The notes under the pieces were generated by a model that worked only from the letters and a program-made list of their open reading frames with translations, was not told the DNA's origin and searched no databases. Positions 32,734 to 41,546 of a stretch of 50,913 bases of DNA are shown here, in pieces. This stretch comes from Rhodocyclaceae bacterium UBA2271 (GTDB lineage Bacteria > Pseudomonadota > Gammaproteobacteria > Burkholderiales > Rhodocyclaceae): contig DDXB01000077.1 in NCBI GenBank assembly GCA_002347405.1, forward strand, positions 45,522 to 96,434, read 5' to 3'. Each line of letters starts with the position of its first letter. Positions within the stretch are counted from its first letter, which is position 1. A program made the position numbers and the translations under genes.

Positions 32734-34562
32734 TAAGCTTTCTTTTGCAGGTCGAGGCGGAATTTGGCGTAGCCGCCAGGCGCATCCTCCAGCACCTTCA
32801 GCTTGCCCTTGGCGGGGTCGCGCGGCGGCACGGTGGCATCATTCTGGCTCATCAGCCAGGCCTGCCAGTCGGTCCACCATGAGCCGGGGTGCTGCTCGGC
32901 GCCTTCGAACCACTCCTCGGCCGCTTCCGGCAAGGCCTTGCCGGTGTTGATCCAGTGACCATATTTGTTGGCGGCCGGCGGATTGACGATGCCGGCGATG
33001 TGGCCGGAACCGCCGAGCACGAAGCGCGTCGGGCCGGAGAACAGCTTTGCGCCCAGGTAGGTGCTTTGCCACGGCGCGATGTGGTCTTCGATGGTCGAGA
33101 TGAAATAGGCGGGAATCTTGACTTTGCGCAGATCGATGGCGACACCATCAAGCGTGATGCCGCCCGGTTCCTTGAGCAGGTTCTTCATGTACATGTTGCG
33201 CAGGTAGAAGCTGTGCATCGCGGCCGGCATGCGCGTGGAATCGGAATTCCAGTAGAGCAGGTCGAACGGGAAGGGTGACTTGCCCATCAGGTAGTTATTG
33301 ACGACGAAGGACCAGATCAGGTCGTTGGAACGCAGCATGTTGAAGGTGCCGGCCATCTCGCTGCCTTCAAGGAAGCCGCGCTCGTTCATCTTCTTCTCGA
33401 GGTTGCTGACCTGCTGCTCGTCGATGAAGATGCTCAGCTCGCCGGGAATGGAAAAATCAAGCATGGACGTCAGGAAGGTCACCGAAGCGATGCGCTTGTC
33501 CTTCTTGGCGGCCATGTAGGCCGCCGTGGTGCCCAGCAGGGTGCCGCCCAGGCAATAGCCGGCGGCGTTGATTTCCTTTTCGCCGGTCTGCTCGCAGACC
33601 TTGTCGACAGCAACCATGCAGGCTTCCGTCAGGTAATCCTCGTAACTTTTCTGCGCCAACTTCTTGTCGGGATTGACCCAGGAGATGCAGAACACCGAGT
33701 GTCCCTGGTCGGTCGCCCATTTGATCCAGGAATTCTTTTCGCGCAGGTCGAGGATGTAGTACTTGTTGATCCAGGGCGGCACGATCAGGAGCGGTCGCTT
33801 GAACTGGGTTTTGGTGGTCGGGTTGAATTGCAGCAACTGGAACAGGTCGTTCTGGAAGATCACCTTGCCCGGCGTGGTGGCGACGTTCTTGCCGAGTTCG
33901 AAGGCGGAAGTGTCTGTCATCTTGACGCGCAACTGGCCGTCGCCGTCCTCGATGTCGCGCAGCAGGTTGTTGAAGCCGTTCAGCAGGTTATGGCCGTGCG
34001 TATTGACCGTCTCGCGGAACACTTCCGGGTTGGTCATGGCGAAGTTGGAGGGCGACATGGCGTCGATGAACTGGCGCGTGAAGAAGTTCACCTTGTCCTG
34101 CGTATGGGCATCGAGACCCTTCACGCAACATACGGAATCATGGATGTGGCGCGCGCTGATCAGATAGGACTGCTTGATGAAGTCAAACAGGAAATGTTCT
34201 TCCCACTGCTCGTCCTTGAAGCGCTTGTCGCCCTGGTGCGGGGTGGCGATCGGTGGGGTCGTCGTGCCCATGAAGCGCAGCATCGAATGCTGCCAGAGCG
34301 AGAAATAGTCCCACACCAGGTTCATTTGCGCCTGCGCCATCTGATAGGGGTTGGCGAGCATCTTGGCCATCATGTCCATGAACGCCTGCGCGATGCCCAG
34401 TTCGTCCTGCGGCTGGGTGACCCCCTTCTTCATCTGGCGCTGCATGTGTTCATTGATCAGCTTCGAGGCGCGCTGCGCCACTTCGGCATAGGTTTTGGCA
34501 ACCTCCTGCGGGTCGGGCAGGGCAGGTTTGGCGACTTCGGTGTTAGGGGAGGCTTGTGGCAT
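32733..34562 (-). CDS. phaC: Class I PHA synthase PhaC
   Basis: PhaC polymerises hydroxyacyl-CoA into polyhydroxyalkanoate granules. This 609-residue protein has the lipase-like box GYCLGG with nucleophile Cys337, the PPWINKYYILDL region before it and the catalytic histidine in GGSGHIAGIVNPP. The length fits class I enzymes that work without a PhaE or PhaR subunit. It follows an MBL hydrolase gene by 15 nt and is followed by the PIN gene with TAATG overlap. No phaA or phaB lies beside it, although a thiolase is at 38138. Confidence 0.96.
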   Translation of the reverse strand: MPQASPNTEVAKPALPDPQEVAKTYAEVAQRASKLINEHMQRQMKKGVTQPQDELGIAQAFMDMMAKMLANPYQMAQAQMNLVWDYFSLWQHSMLRFMGTTTPPIATPHQGDKRFKDEQWEEHFLFDFIKQSYLISARHIHDSVCCVKGLDAHTQDKVNFFTRQFIDAMSPSNFAMTNPEVFRETVNTHGHNLLNGFNNLLRDIEDGDGQLRVKMTDTSAFELGKNVATTPGKVIFQNDLFQLLQFNPTTKTQFKRPLLIVPPWINKYYILDLREKNSWIKWATDQGHSVFCISWVNPDKKLAQKSYEDYLTEACMVAVDKVCEQTGEKEINAAGYCLGGTLLGTTAAYMAAKKDKRIASVTFLTSMLDFSIPGELSIFIDEQQVSNLEKKMNERGFLEGSEMAGTFNMLRSNDLIWSFVVNNYLMGKSPFPFDLLYWNSDSTRMPAAMHSFYLRNMYMKNLLKEPGGITLDGVAIDLRKVKIPAYFISTIEDHIAPWQSTYLGAKLFSGPTRFVLGGSGHIAGIVNPPAANKYGHWINTGKALPEAAEEWFEGAEQHPGSWWTDWQAWLMSQNDATVPPRDPAKGKLKVLEDAPGGYAKFRLDLQKKA

Positions 34563-34577
34563 GTTCTCTCACTCCAT

Positions 34578-35609
34578 TCAGGATCGGTTCAATGCGGCGT
34601 AGCGGATGATACCGCTCTCGATGGTGCGCGACAGGCGCCGTTCTTGTTGTAGATGATTCAGATGGGCGATGGCTTCGCCCATGGCAAACATGGTCTGGTG
34701 CGGGTCATCGATGGCGCGGCCGAACAGCACGGTCAGCAGTTCGCAGGCACTGCGGGCGCCATCGTTGCAGGCGGCGAGCAGGTCGGCGCAGCGGGCGGCA
34801 TGGTGTGCCTGCAACTCGGCCACGCGCGCATGCAGGCCGCGGAAGGGGCGGCCATGCGAGGGCAGCACCAGCGTGTCGGCCGGTAGTGCGGTGAAACGTT
34901 CAAGCGAGGCGAGAAACAGGCCAAGCGAATCAAACGCCGGATCGGCGGCATAGGCGCTGACATTGGTCGAGATGCGCGGCAACAGCATGTCGCCCGCAAT
35001 CAGCACGCCGAGTGTGGCGCAGTAGAGACTGGCATGCTCGGGCGCATGGCCGTAGCCGACGATGATGCGCCAGTCGTGCGCGCCCACGGTGACGGTGTCG
35101 CCATCAATCATGCGGCGAAAGCTGGCCGGTATTGCCGGCACGCCGCGGCGGTAGGCGTTGCCGCGTTTTTCGATGCCGGCATGGCGCGTCGCGTCGAGGC
35201 CGTGCTGCCGGAAAAATTCCAGCATGGTCGCCATGTCGAAGGGGGCGATGCCGGCGGCAACCAGATGGGCGGTCTGATACTCGCCTTGCGTCATCCACAG
35301 GGCGGCGCCAGTTTCGCTCTCCAGCCAGGCCGCGAGGCCGAGGTGGTCGGGGTGGAAGTGGGTGACGATCTGGCGTGTCAGTCGCCGCTCATTTGGCAAT
35401 GCGGCCAGCGCCGACTTCCAGTGCTCTTTGACCGCATCCATGGCGATGCCGGTATCGACCGCGGTGTAGCCTTCGCCATCCTCAAGCAGCCACAGGTTGA
35501 TGTGGTCGAGGGCGAAGGGCAGCGGCATGCGCAACCAATGCACGCCGTCGGCTACCGGCAAGGTGGTGCCGGGCGCAGGGAGGTTTTCAAGGGGATAGTT
35601 AACTTGCAT
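34578..35609 (-). CDS. MBL-fold metallohydrolase
   Basis: This 343-residue protein has the metallo-beta-lactamase metal motif HFHPDHLG, an upstream DTG (AVDTGIAM), GHAPEHAS and a final SHGRPF histidine. The last 50 residues are helical, as in the RNase Z-like/glyoxalase II-like subgroup. It is first in the operon with phaC. The substrate is not known; thioester hydrolysis is common in the family. Confidence 0.88.
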   Translation of the reverse strand: MQVNYPLENLPAPGTTLPVADGVHWLRMPLPFALDHINLWLLEDGEGYTAVDTGIAMDAVKEHWKSALAALPNERRLTRQIVTHFHPDHLGLAAWLESETGAALWMTQGEYQTAHLVAAGIAPFDMATMLEFFRQHGLDATRHAGIEKRGNAYRRGVPAIPASFRRMIDGDTVTVGAHDWRIIVGYGHAPEHASLYCATLGVLIAGDMLLPRISTNVSAYAADPAFDSLGLFLASLERFTALPADTLVLPSHGRPFRGLHARVAELQAHHAARCADLLAACNDGARSACELLTVLFGRAIDDPHQTMFAMGEAIAHLNHLQQERRLSRTIESGIIRYAALNRS

Positions 35610-35902
35610 CGTCGTTACGCCAGCCGCCGTGCCATGAAATCGTTAACGGCAATAGACGCCCCCCACCCCCAGCCCCCGCCCCGAGGCGGGGATCGATGCT
35701 TGTTCGCTACGCTCATGGGGTTGCTCGGCGTCAAATTTCGTCTTTCACGTTAAGCTGCATGGGTTCGCCGGGCGCACATTGCCCGGCCAGGGGAAATCTG
35801 TTTAACTTCGTCATGTTGTTTGCGCAACCTTCATATTTTAGCTGAAACCGGCATCTTTGTTGCGGTGCAGCATGCGATCCTTCGAAGCGATATCCACGGC
35901 CC
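35610..35902. repeat. Intergenic repeat between the phaC operon and liuR
   Basis: The block at about 35655-35755 closely matches 3352-3450. It has CCCCGCCCCGAGGCGGGG hairpin, TTCGCTACGCTCATGGGGTT and the end TTTCACGTTAA. The stretch from 35760 to 35902 must hold the liuR promoter; I see no operator-like palindrome in it. Confidence 0.65.
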
Positions 35903-36310
35903 ATGATCGAGCCCACCTACACCATCACCGAACTGGCGCGCGAGTTCGAGCTCACACCGCGCGCCATCCGCTATTACGAAGACCAGGGGCTGATCACCCC
36001 GCAGCGCGCCGGCGTCCAGCGCGTCTATACCAAGCGCGATCGCACCCGCCTGCGGCTGACGCTGCGCGGCAAGCGCCTCGGCCTGTCACTGGCGGCGATC
36101 CGCGAACTGATCGACATGTACGACACCGCTCCCGACCAGTCCTCGCAGCTCGTCAAGCTGCTCGAAGTGCTGGCGCGCCGCCGTGCCAAGCTTGAGCAGC
36201 AGCGCGAGGATATCGCCGCGGTGCTGGAGGAGCTCGACGCCTTCGAGCAGCAATGCCGTGGCTTGCTTGACGCCGCGGACAAGCCGGCGCGCCGCCGCCG
36301 GAAAGCGTGA
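35903..36310 (+). CDS. liuR: LiuR-type MerR regulator
   Basis: This 135-residue protein has an N-terminal MerR winged helix (YTITELAREFELTPRAIRYYEDQGL), a dimerisation coiled coil and a basic tail. LiuR regulators control branched-chain amino acid degradation in proteobacteria. Here the gene sits directly ahead of the thioesterase and isovaleryl-CoA dehydrogenase genes, separated by a 24-bp perfect palindrome suited to it. Unlike metal-sensing MerR proteins it has no obvious cysteine cluster. Confidence 0.9.
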   Translation: MIEPTYTITELAREFELTPRAIRYYEDQGLITPQRAGVQRVYTKRDRTRLRLTLRGKRLGLSLAAIRELIDMYDTAPDQSSQLVKLLEVLARRRAKLEQQREDIAAVLEELDAFEQQCRGLLDAADKPARRRRKA

Positions 36311-36320
36311 GGCAAGCTTG

Positions 36321-36351
36321 GTTGACGTTGACGTCAACGTCAACATAAAAT
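36321..36351 (+). promoter_or_regulatory. LiuR operator palindrome and overlapping promoter
   Basis: Positions 36321-36344 form a perfect 24-bp palindrome with half-site GTTGACGTTGAC. A -35-like TTGACG (36322-36327) lies inside it and TAAAAT (36346-36351) follows 18 nt later. The long spacer and overlap are typical of MerR-family promoters. It precedes the thioesterase gene at 36380. Confidence 0.75.
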
Positions 36352-36379
36352 AAGAGCCAATATCTCGCATGGAGGTGAC

Positions 36380-36865
36380 ATGAGTTACGGCATACCGCGC
36401 GGGGAAGCCCGCTTCCCGCCGCGCGACCCACACTGGAACGAAAAGGTGCGGGAGAGCTTTGCGCGGCAGGGCGCCATGGACCTGATTGGCGCAAGCCTGG
36501 TCGATGTCTGGCCCGGCGGTTGCGAAATCCACCTGCCTTATCGCGCCGACCTGTCGCAGCAGCATGGTTTTTTCCACGCCGGCATCACCTCGACCGTGGT
36601 CGACAGCGCCGCCGGCTTTGCCGGTTTTTCGCTGATGGCGGCCAACAGTTCCGTGCTGTCGGTGGAATTCAAGATCAACCTGCTGGCCCCGGCCGACGGT
36701 GAACTGATGATCGCCACCGGCGAGGTGATCAAGTCGGGCAAGAACCTCGTCATCACCAAGGGCGATGCCTGGGTGGTGAAGCAAGGGAAAATCACCCACT
36801 GCGCGATGATGCAGCAGACCTTGATGACCATGCACGACAAGGCAATAACGGAGAAAAGCATATGA
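36380..36865 (+). CDS. PaaI-family hotdog thioesterase
   Basis: This 161-residue protein fits the hotdog-fold PaaI thioesterases. It has HGFFHAGITSTVVDSAAGFA, with the catalytic acidic residue in VVDSA, and NLLAPADGELMIATGEV. It likely hydrolyses an acyl-CoA intermediate of branched-chain or aromatic catabolism. GGAGG precedes the start. As the first gene after the LiuR palindrome it is probably part of the liu regulon. Confidence 0.9.
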   Translation: MSYGIPRGEARFPPRDPHWNEKVRESFARQGAMDLIGASLVDVWPGGCEIHLPYRADLSQQHGFFHAGITSTVVDSAAGFAGFSLMAANSSVLSVEFKINLLAPADGELMIATGEVIKSGKNLVITKGDAWVVKQGKITHCAMMQQTLMTMHDKAITEKSI

Positions 36866-36942
36866 CACCCATCCCCCCGCCCCCCTTCCCGAGGAAGTGG
36901 GTGACGGAAGTTCGCGGGCGTTGCCCGCTCCATGTTTTGGCC

Positions 36943-36973
36943 GTTCCTCCTTGGGGCGGCCCGGCGGAGGAAT
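36943..36973 (+). promoter_or_regulatory. Palindromic element covering the liuA RBS
   Basis: Arms GTTCCTCC and GGAGGAAT (seven pairs plus a G-U) surround the core TTGGGGCGGCCCGGC. The 3' arm is the ribosome site for the ATG at 36975. The stretch before it (36866-36942) is repeat-like, with CACCCA/TGGGTG arms. Confidence 0.7.
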
Positions 36974-36974
36974 C

Positions 36975-38141
36975 ATGATCGGACTGAACTTTCAACTCGG
37001 CGAAGATATCGACATGCTGCGCGATGCGGTGAAGGCCTTCGCCGACAACGAGATCGCGCCGCGCGCGGCACAAATCGACCGCGACAACGAATTCCCCGCC
37101 GACCTGTGGAAGAAGTTCGGCGACCTGGGCCTGCTGGGCATGACCGTGCCCGAGGCGGATGGCGGCACCGGGCTGGGCTATCTGGCGCATATCGTGGCGA
37201 TGGAGGAAATCTCGCGCGCCTCGGCCTCGGTTGGCCTGTCCTACGGCGCCCATTCGAATCTCTGTGTCAACCAGATCCGCAGGAACGGCAGCGTCGCACA
37301 GAAGGCCAAATACCTGCCCGGCCTGATTTCGGGCGCGCAGGTCGGCGCGCTGGCGATGTCCGAGCCCAACGCCGGTTCCGACGTCGTCTCGATGAAGCTG
37401 CGCGCCGACAAGAAGGGCGACCGCTATGTGCTGAACGGCAGCAAGATGTGGATCACCAACGGCGGCGATGCCGACACGCTGGTGGTCTATGCCAAGACCG
37501 ATCCGGCGGCTGGGGCCAAGGGCATGACCGCCTTCATCGTCGAAAAGGGCTATCCGGGTTTCAGCTATGGCAGCCATCTGGACAAGCTTGGCATGCGCGG
37601 CTCGAACACCTATCCGCTGTTCTTCGACGACTGCGAAGTGCCCGAGGAAAACGTGCTCGGCGGAATCGGGCAAGGGGTCAGAGTACTGATGTCGGGCCTC
37701 GATTACGAGCGCGCGGTACTTTCCGGCGGGCCGCTCGGCATCATGGCCGCCTGCATGGACGTGGTGCTGCCCTACCTGCACGAGCGCACCCAGTTCGACA
37801 CGCCGATCGGCGAATTCCAGCTGATGCAGGGCAAGGTGGCCGACATGTATTCCACCTGGCAGGCGACGCGCGCTTATGTGTATGCCGTCGGCCGCGCCTG
37901 CGATTCAAGCGATCATGATCGCTCGCTGCGCAAGGACGCCGCCGGGGCGATCCTGTATTCAGCCGAAAAGGCCACCTGGATGGCCGGCGAAGCGATCCAG
38001 GCGCTGGGCGGCAACGGTTACATCAACGAATACCCGGCCGGGCGGCTGTGGCGCGATGCCAAACTGTATGAGATCGGCGCCGGCACCTCGGAAATCCGCC
38101 GCATGCTGATCGGACGCGAACTGTTCTCGGAGACAAAATGA
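36975..38141 (+). CDS. liuA: Isovaleryl-CoA dehydrogenase
   Basis: This 388-residue FAD enzyme oxidises isovaleryl-CoA in leucine degradation. The catalytic glutamate is in LDYERAVLSGGPLGIM, at the site special to isovaleryl-CoA dehydrogenases, and the acyl-CoA dehydrogenase signatures AMSEPNAGSDV and QALGGNGYINEYP are present. I use the ATG at 36975; the in-frame extension from 36897 is repeat sequence. Its stop overlaps the thiolase start. Confidence 0.94.
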   Translation: MIGLNFQLGEDIDMLRDAVKAFADNEIAPRAAQIDRDNEFPADLWKKFGDLGLLGMTVPEADGGTGLGYLAHIVAMEEISRASASVGLSYGAHSNLCVNQIRRNGSVAQKAKYLPGLISGAQVGALAMSEPNAGSDVVSMKLRADKKGDRYVLNGSKMWITNGGDADTLVVYAKTDPAAGAKGMTAFIVEKGYPGFSYGSHLDKLGMRGSNTYPLFFDDCEVPEENVLGGIGQGVRVLMSGLDYERAVLSGGPLGIMAACMDVVLPYLHERTQFDTPIGEFQLMQGKVADMYSTWQATRAYVYAVGRACDSSDHDRSLRKDAAGAILYSAEKATWMAGEAIQALGGNGYINEYPAGRLWRDAKLYEIGAGTSEIRRMLIGRELFSETK

Positions 38142-39322
38142 TGACCGATCCAATCGTAATCGTCGCGGCAGCCCGCACGCCGATGGGCGGCTTCATGGGC
38201 GACTTCGCCAGCTTGACCGCACCGCAACTGGGCGCCGTCGCCATCAAGGCCGCCGTCGAACGCAGCGGGCTGAAACCCGAGCAGATCGACGAGGTCATCA
38301 TGGGCTGCGTGCTGCCCGCCGGCCAGGGCCAGGCGCCGGCGCGCCAGGCCGCGCTGGGCGCCGGCCTGCCGCTGGCTGCCGGCTGCACCACGGTAAACAA
38401 GATGTGCGGTTCCGGCATGCGCGCCGCCATGTACGCGCATGACATGCTCGTCGCCGGCAGCGTCGACGTCATGGTGGCCGGGGGCATCGAATCGATGACC
38501 AATGCGCCCTATCTGCTGCCCAAGGCGCGCGGCGGCTTTCGTCTCGGCCACGGCGAGGTGAAGGATCACATGTTCCTCGACGGCCTTGAGGATGCTTACG
38601 ATAAGGGTCGCCTGATGGGCACCTATGCCGAAGAGTGCGCCGACAGCTACCAATTCACCCGCGCGGCGCAGGACGCGTTCGCCATCGCCTCGACCACCCG
38701 CGCCCAGCAGGCCAACAGCGACGGCAGTTTCGCCTGGGAAATCGCGCCGGTCACCGTCAGCGGCAAGAAGGGCGACACGCTGGTGAGCCGTGACGAGCAG
38801 CCGTTCAAGGCCAACCTGGAAAAGATTCCGACGCTCAAGCCGGCCTTCCGCAAGGACGGCACGGTGACGCCGGCCAACTCCTCGTCGATCTCCGACGGCG
38901 CGGCGGCGCTGGTGCTGATGCGGCGCTCGACGGCCGACCAGCTCGGCGTCAAGCCGCTAGCGCAGATCGTCGGCCACAGCACGTTTGCGCAGGAGCCGCG
39001 TCTGTTCACCACCGCGCCGGTCGGCGCAATCAACAAGCTGCTGGCGAAAAACGGCTGGACGGCGGAGAGTGTCGACCTGTGGGAGATCAACGAGGCCTTT
39101 GCCGTCGTCACCATGGCGGCGATGCATGACCTGAAGTTGCCCCATGAGCGCGTCAATGTCCATGGCGGCGCCTGCGCCCTCGGTCATCCGATCGGTGCTT
39201 CGGGTGCGCGCATCATGGTCACGCTGATTGGCGCGCTGAAAAAGCATGGCAAAAAGCGCGGTGTCGCCAGCCTGTGCATCGGCGGCGGTGAAGCCACCGC
39301 GGTGGGCATCGAACTGCTGTGA
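38138..39322 (+). CDS. Acetyl-CoA C-acyltransferase (thiolase)
   Basis: This 394-residue thiolase has the nucleophile cysteine in NKMCGSGMR, NEAFAVV for the active-site asparagine/histidine region and the C-terminal SLCIGGGEA cysteine. In this setting it could split acetoacetyl-CoA at the end of leucine degradation or supply PHA synthesis in reverse. The start (ATGATG) overlaps the liuA stop by four bases, and its own stop overlaps the EamA start in GTGA. Confidence 0.92.
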   Translation: MMTDPIVIVAAARTPMGGFMGDFASLTAPQLGAVAIKAAVERSGLKPEQIDEVIMGCVLPAGQGQAPARQAALGAGLPLAAGCTTVNKMCGSGMRAAMYAHDMLVAGSVDVMVAGGIESMTNAPYLLPKARGGFRLGHGEVKDHMFLDGLEDAYDKGRLMGTYAEECADSYQFTRAAQDAFAIASTTRAQQANSDGSFAWEIAPVTVSGKKGDTLVSRDEQPFKANLEKIPTLKPAFRKDGTVTPANSSSISDGAAALVLMRRSTADQLGVKPLAQIVGHSTFAQEPRLFTTAPVGAINKLLAKNGWTAESVDLWEINEAFAVVTMAAMHDLKLPHERVNVHGGACALGHPIGASGARIMVTLIGALKKHGKKRGVASLCIGGGEATAVGIELL

Positions 39323-40398
39323 CAGTTGCTTCCGGCAACGGCCGCACCTATCTGCAACTTGTCGCCACCATGCTGTTCTGGGGTGGCACCTGGGTGGCGG
39401 CGCGCTTTGCGGTGCAGGAAGTGGCGCCGCTGGGCGTGGCGGTCTGGCGGTTTTTCTTCGCCGCGACCAGCCTGCTCGTGCTGGTGCGCTGGCGCTACGG
39501 TCGCCTGCCGAGCCTGACGCGCCACGAACTCCTGCTGGTGCTGGCGCTGGGTGGCACCGGCATTTACCTTTACAACCTGTTCTTCATGTTCGGCATGCAG
39601 CACATCAGCGCCGGGCGCGGCGCGCTGGTCGTCGCCCTCAACCCGGTGATCACGCTGCTGGCGGCGGCCTGGCTGCTCAAGGAAGGCATGACCGCACAGA
39701 AGGCACTGGGCAGCGTCCTGGCCTTCGCCGGCTGCCTCACCGTGATCGGCAAGGGTGACCCACTCGCTTTCCTCGTCGGCAAAGTCGGCGCTGGCGAGAC
39801 GCTGATTCTCGGTTGCGCGGTGATGTGGTCGGCCTACACGATGATCGGCCGGCAGGCGACGCGCTCGCTGCGGCCGCTGGTGATGACCGCCTATGCGAGT
39901 TCAGCGGGCTTCATCATGCTGCTCGCCACCGCCCTGCTGAACAATCCGGCGCAACTCGTGCCGCACTATTCCGGTGCCGCCTGGGGGGCGATACTCTTCC
40001 TCGGCCTGCTGGGCACCACGGTGAGTTTCACCTGGTTTTCGACAGCGGTACAACGGATCGGCGCATCGCGTGCGTCGATCTTCATCAATCTGGTGCCAGT
40101 GGCGGCGGTGCTGCAAGGCGCGCTGCTGTTGAACGAGCGGCTCGACCCCTCGGTGCTGGCCGGCGGTGGGTTGGTGATTGTCGGGGTGATACTGACGCAG
40201 CGCGCGACAACGCGCGATAGTTACGCGCGGAGCTTCGCCGCCGGGCCGCCCCAAGGCGAAGCGGCACGCGGCGAAGCCGCAAACCGCACCCAGCCGCAGC
40301 AAGCCCGCCCCGTAACAGACGAGCGTAGCGAGGTGCCGTCACCCCCTTCCATGGGAGGGGGGCGGGGGGCGGAATCAATCAAGGAGGCCAAGGCATGA
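39319..40398 (+). CDS. EamA-family transporter with repeat-derived tail
   Basis: This 359-residue drug/metabolite exporter has ten predicted membrane segments in two EamA halves. It starts with GTG overlapping the thiolase stop. The core ends near TRDSYARS at about residue 303. The last 55 or so residues (FAAGPPQGEAARGEAANRTQ onward) are encoded by a reversed palindromic and intergenic repeat, with no transporter-like features. Another repeat at 39781 encodes KVGAGET in the loop between the halves. The stop overlaps the next acyl-CoA dehydrogenase start. The substrate is unknown. Confidence 0.85.
   Translation: MTVASGNGRTYLQLVATMLFWGGTWVAARFAVQEVAPLGVAVWRFFFAATSLLVLVRWRYGRLPSLTRHELLLVLALGGTGIYLYNLFFMFGMQHISAGRGALVVALNPVITLLAAAWLLKEGMTAQKALGSVLAFAGCLTVIGKGDPLAFLVGKVGAGETLILGCAVMWSAYTMIGRQATRSLRPLVMTAYASSAGFIMLLATALLNNPAQLVPHYSGAAWGAILFLGLLGTTVSFTWFSTAVQRIGASRASIFINLVPVAAVLQGALLLNERLDPSVLAGGGLVIVGVILTQRATTRDSYARSFAAGPPQGEAARGEAANRTQPQQARPVTDERSEVPSPPSMGGGRGAESIKEAKA
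39781..39804 (+). repeat. Dispersed repeat inside the EamA gene
   Basis: AAAGTCGGCGCTGGCG is intact and the end reads AGACGCTG in place of AGACGGCG. In frame it encodes KVGAGETL at a loop where EamA proteins often have a Gly-rich GDLL-type sequence. Chance similarity cannot be fully excluded for this copy. Confidence 0.6.
40232..40262 (-). repeat. Palindromic element, arms GCTTCGCC/GGCGAAGC
   Basis: Perfect 8-nt arms surround the 15-nt core TTGGGGCGGCCCGGC on the minus strand. The arms differ entirely from the other copies. It lies inside the 3' end of the EamA gene and continues into an intergenic-type repeat to about 40380. Confidence 0.75.
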
Positions 40399-41546
40399 TC
40401 CTCAACGATGACCAGCGGATGATCCGCGACACCCTGCGCGACTTTGCGCGCGAACGGCTGGCGCCCTTTGCCGCCGCGTGGGACCGCCAAGGCACCTTCC
40501 CGCGCGATGCCCTGCAGGAACTGGCCGGCCTCGGCGTCTGGGGCATGGTGGTCGCCGAGGAGTGGGGCGGCGCCGGCCTGGATTATTTTTCGCTGGCTTT
40601 GGCGATCGAGGAAATCGCCGCCGGCGACGGCTCCACCTCGACCATCCTGTCGGTGCAGAATTCGCTGGTGTGCGGCATCCTCAACCGTTATGGCAACCCG
40701 GCGCAAAAAGAGCGCTGGCTGAAAGGCGCGGCGAGCGGCGAACTGCTCGGCTGCTTCTGCCTCACCGAGCCGCATGTCGGCTCCGATGCCGCCGCGATCA
40801 AGGCGAGCGCGCAACGTGTAACAACCCCGGATGGCGATCACTGGGTATTGAATGGGGTGAAGCAGTTCATCACCTCCGGCAAGCATGCGCAGATCGCCAT
40901 CGTCTTCGCCGTGACCGACCCGGCCGCCGGCCGCAAGGGCATTTCCTGCTTCTGTGTGCCCACCGACAATCCCGGCTATGTCGTCGCGCGCATCGAGGAA
41001 AAACTCGGCCAGCATGCCTCCGACACCGCGCAGATCATTTTCGAAAACTGCCGCATTCCCGCCGACTGCCTGCTGGGCGCGGAAGGAGACGGCTACAAGA
41101 TCGCCCTGTCCAATCTCGAGGCCGGCCGCATCGGCATCGCCGCGCAGGCGGTGGGCATGGCGCGCGCGGCGTTCGAGGCGGCGCTCAAGTATGCGCAGGA
41201 ACGCGAAGCCTTCGGCAAGCCGATCATCGGCCATCAGGCCGTCAGCTTCCGCCTCGCCGACATGGCGACGCAGATCGAGGTGGCACGCCAGATGGTCTGG
41301 CATGCCGCCACGCTGCGCGATGCCGGCCTGCCCTGCCTCAAGGAGGCGAGCATGGCCAAGCTGTTTGCCTCCGAAATGGCGGAGAAGGTCTGCTCCGACG
41401 CCATCCAGATTCACGGCGGCTACGGCTATGTCAGCGATTTTCCCGTCGAGCGCATCTACCGCGACGTGCGGGTCTGCCAGATCTATGAAGGGGCATCGGA
41501 CATCCAGCGTCTCGTCATCGCGCGGGCGGTTACGAATGAATCATGA
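40395..41546 (+). CDS. Acyl-CoA dehydrogenase
   Basis: This 383-residue enzyme belongs to the short/branched-chain acyl-CoA dehydrogenase group. The catalytic glutamate lies in CQIYEGASDIQRL, with CLTEPHVGSDA and IHGGYGYVSDFPVER signatures. This catalytic position differs from the liuA enzyme, so it is likely a butyryl-, isobutyryl- or methylbutyryl-CoA enzyme; sequence alone does not decide. AAGGAGG precedes the start. It overlaps the EamA stop by four bases. Confidence 0.92.
   Translation: MILNDDQRMIRDTLRDFARERLAPFAAAWDRQGTFPRDALQELAGLGVWGMVVAEEWGGAGLDYFSLALAIEEIAAGDGSTSTILSVQNSLVCGILNRYGNPAQKERWLKGAASGELLGCFCLTEPHVGSDAAAIKASAQRVTTPDGDHWVLNGVKQFITSGKHAQIAIVFAVTDPAAGRKGISCFCVPTDNPGYVVARIEEKLGQHASDTAQIIFENCRIPADCLLGAEGDGYKIALSNLEAGRIGIAAQAVGMARAAFEAALKYAQEREAFGKPIIGHQAVSFRLADMATQIEVARQMVWHAATLRDAGLPCLKEASMAKLFASEMAEKVCSDAIQIHGGYGYVSDFPVERIYRDVRVCQIYEGASDIQRLVIARAVTNES

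Noticed and set aside
35404..35417. Partial match (CCAGCGCCGACTT) to the dispersed repeat in the MBL gene next to phaC
   Set aside because: Only the central bases match and the flanks differ, so chance is likely.
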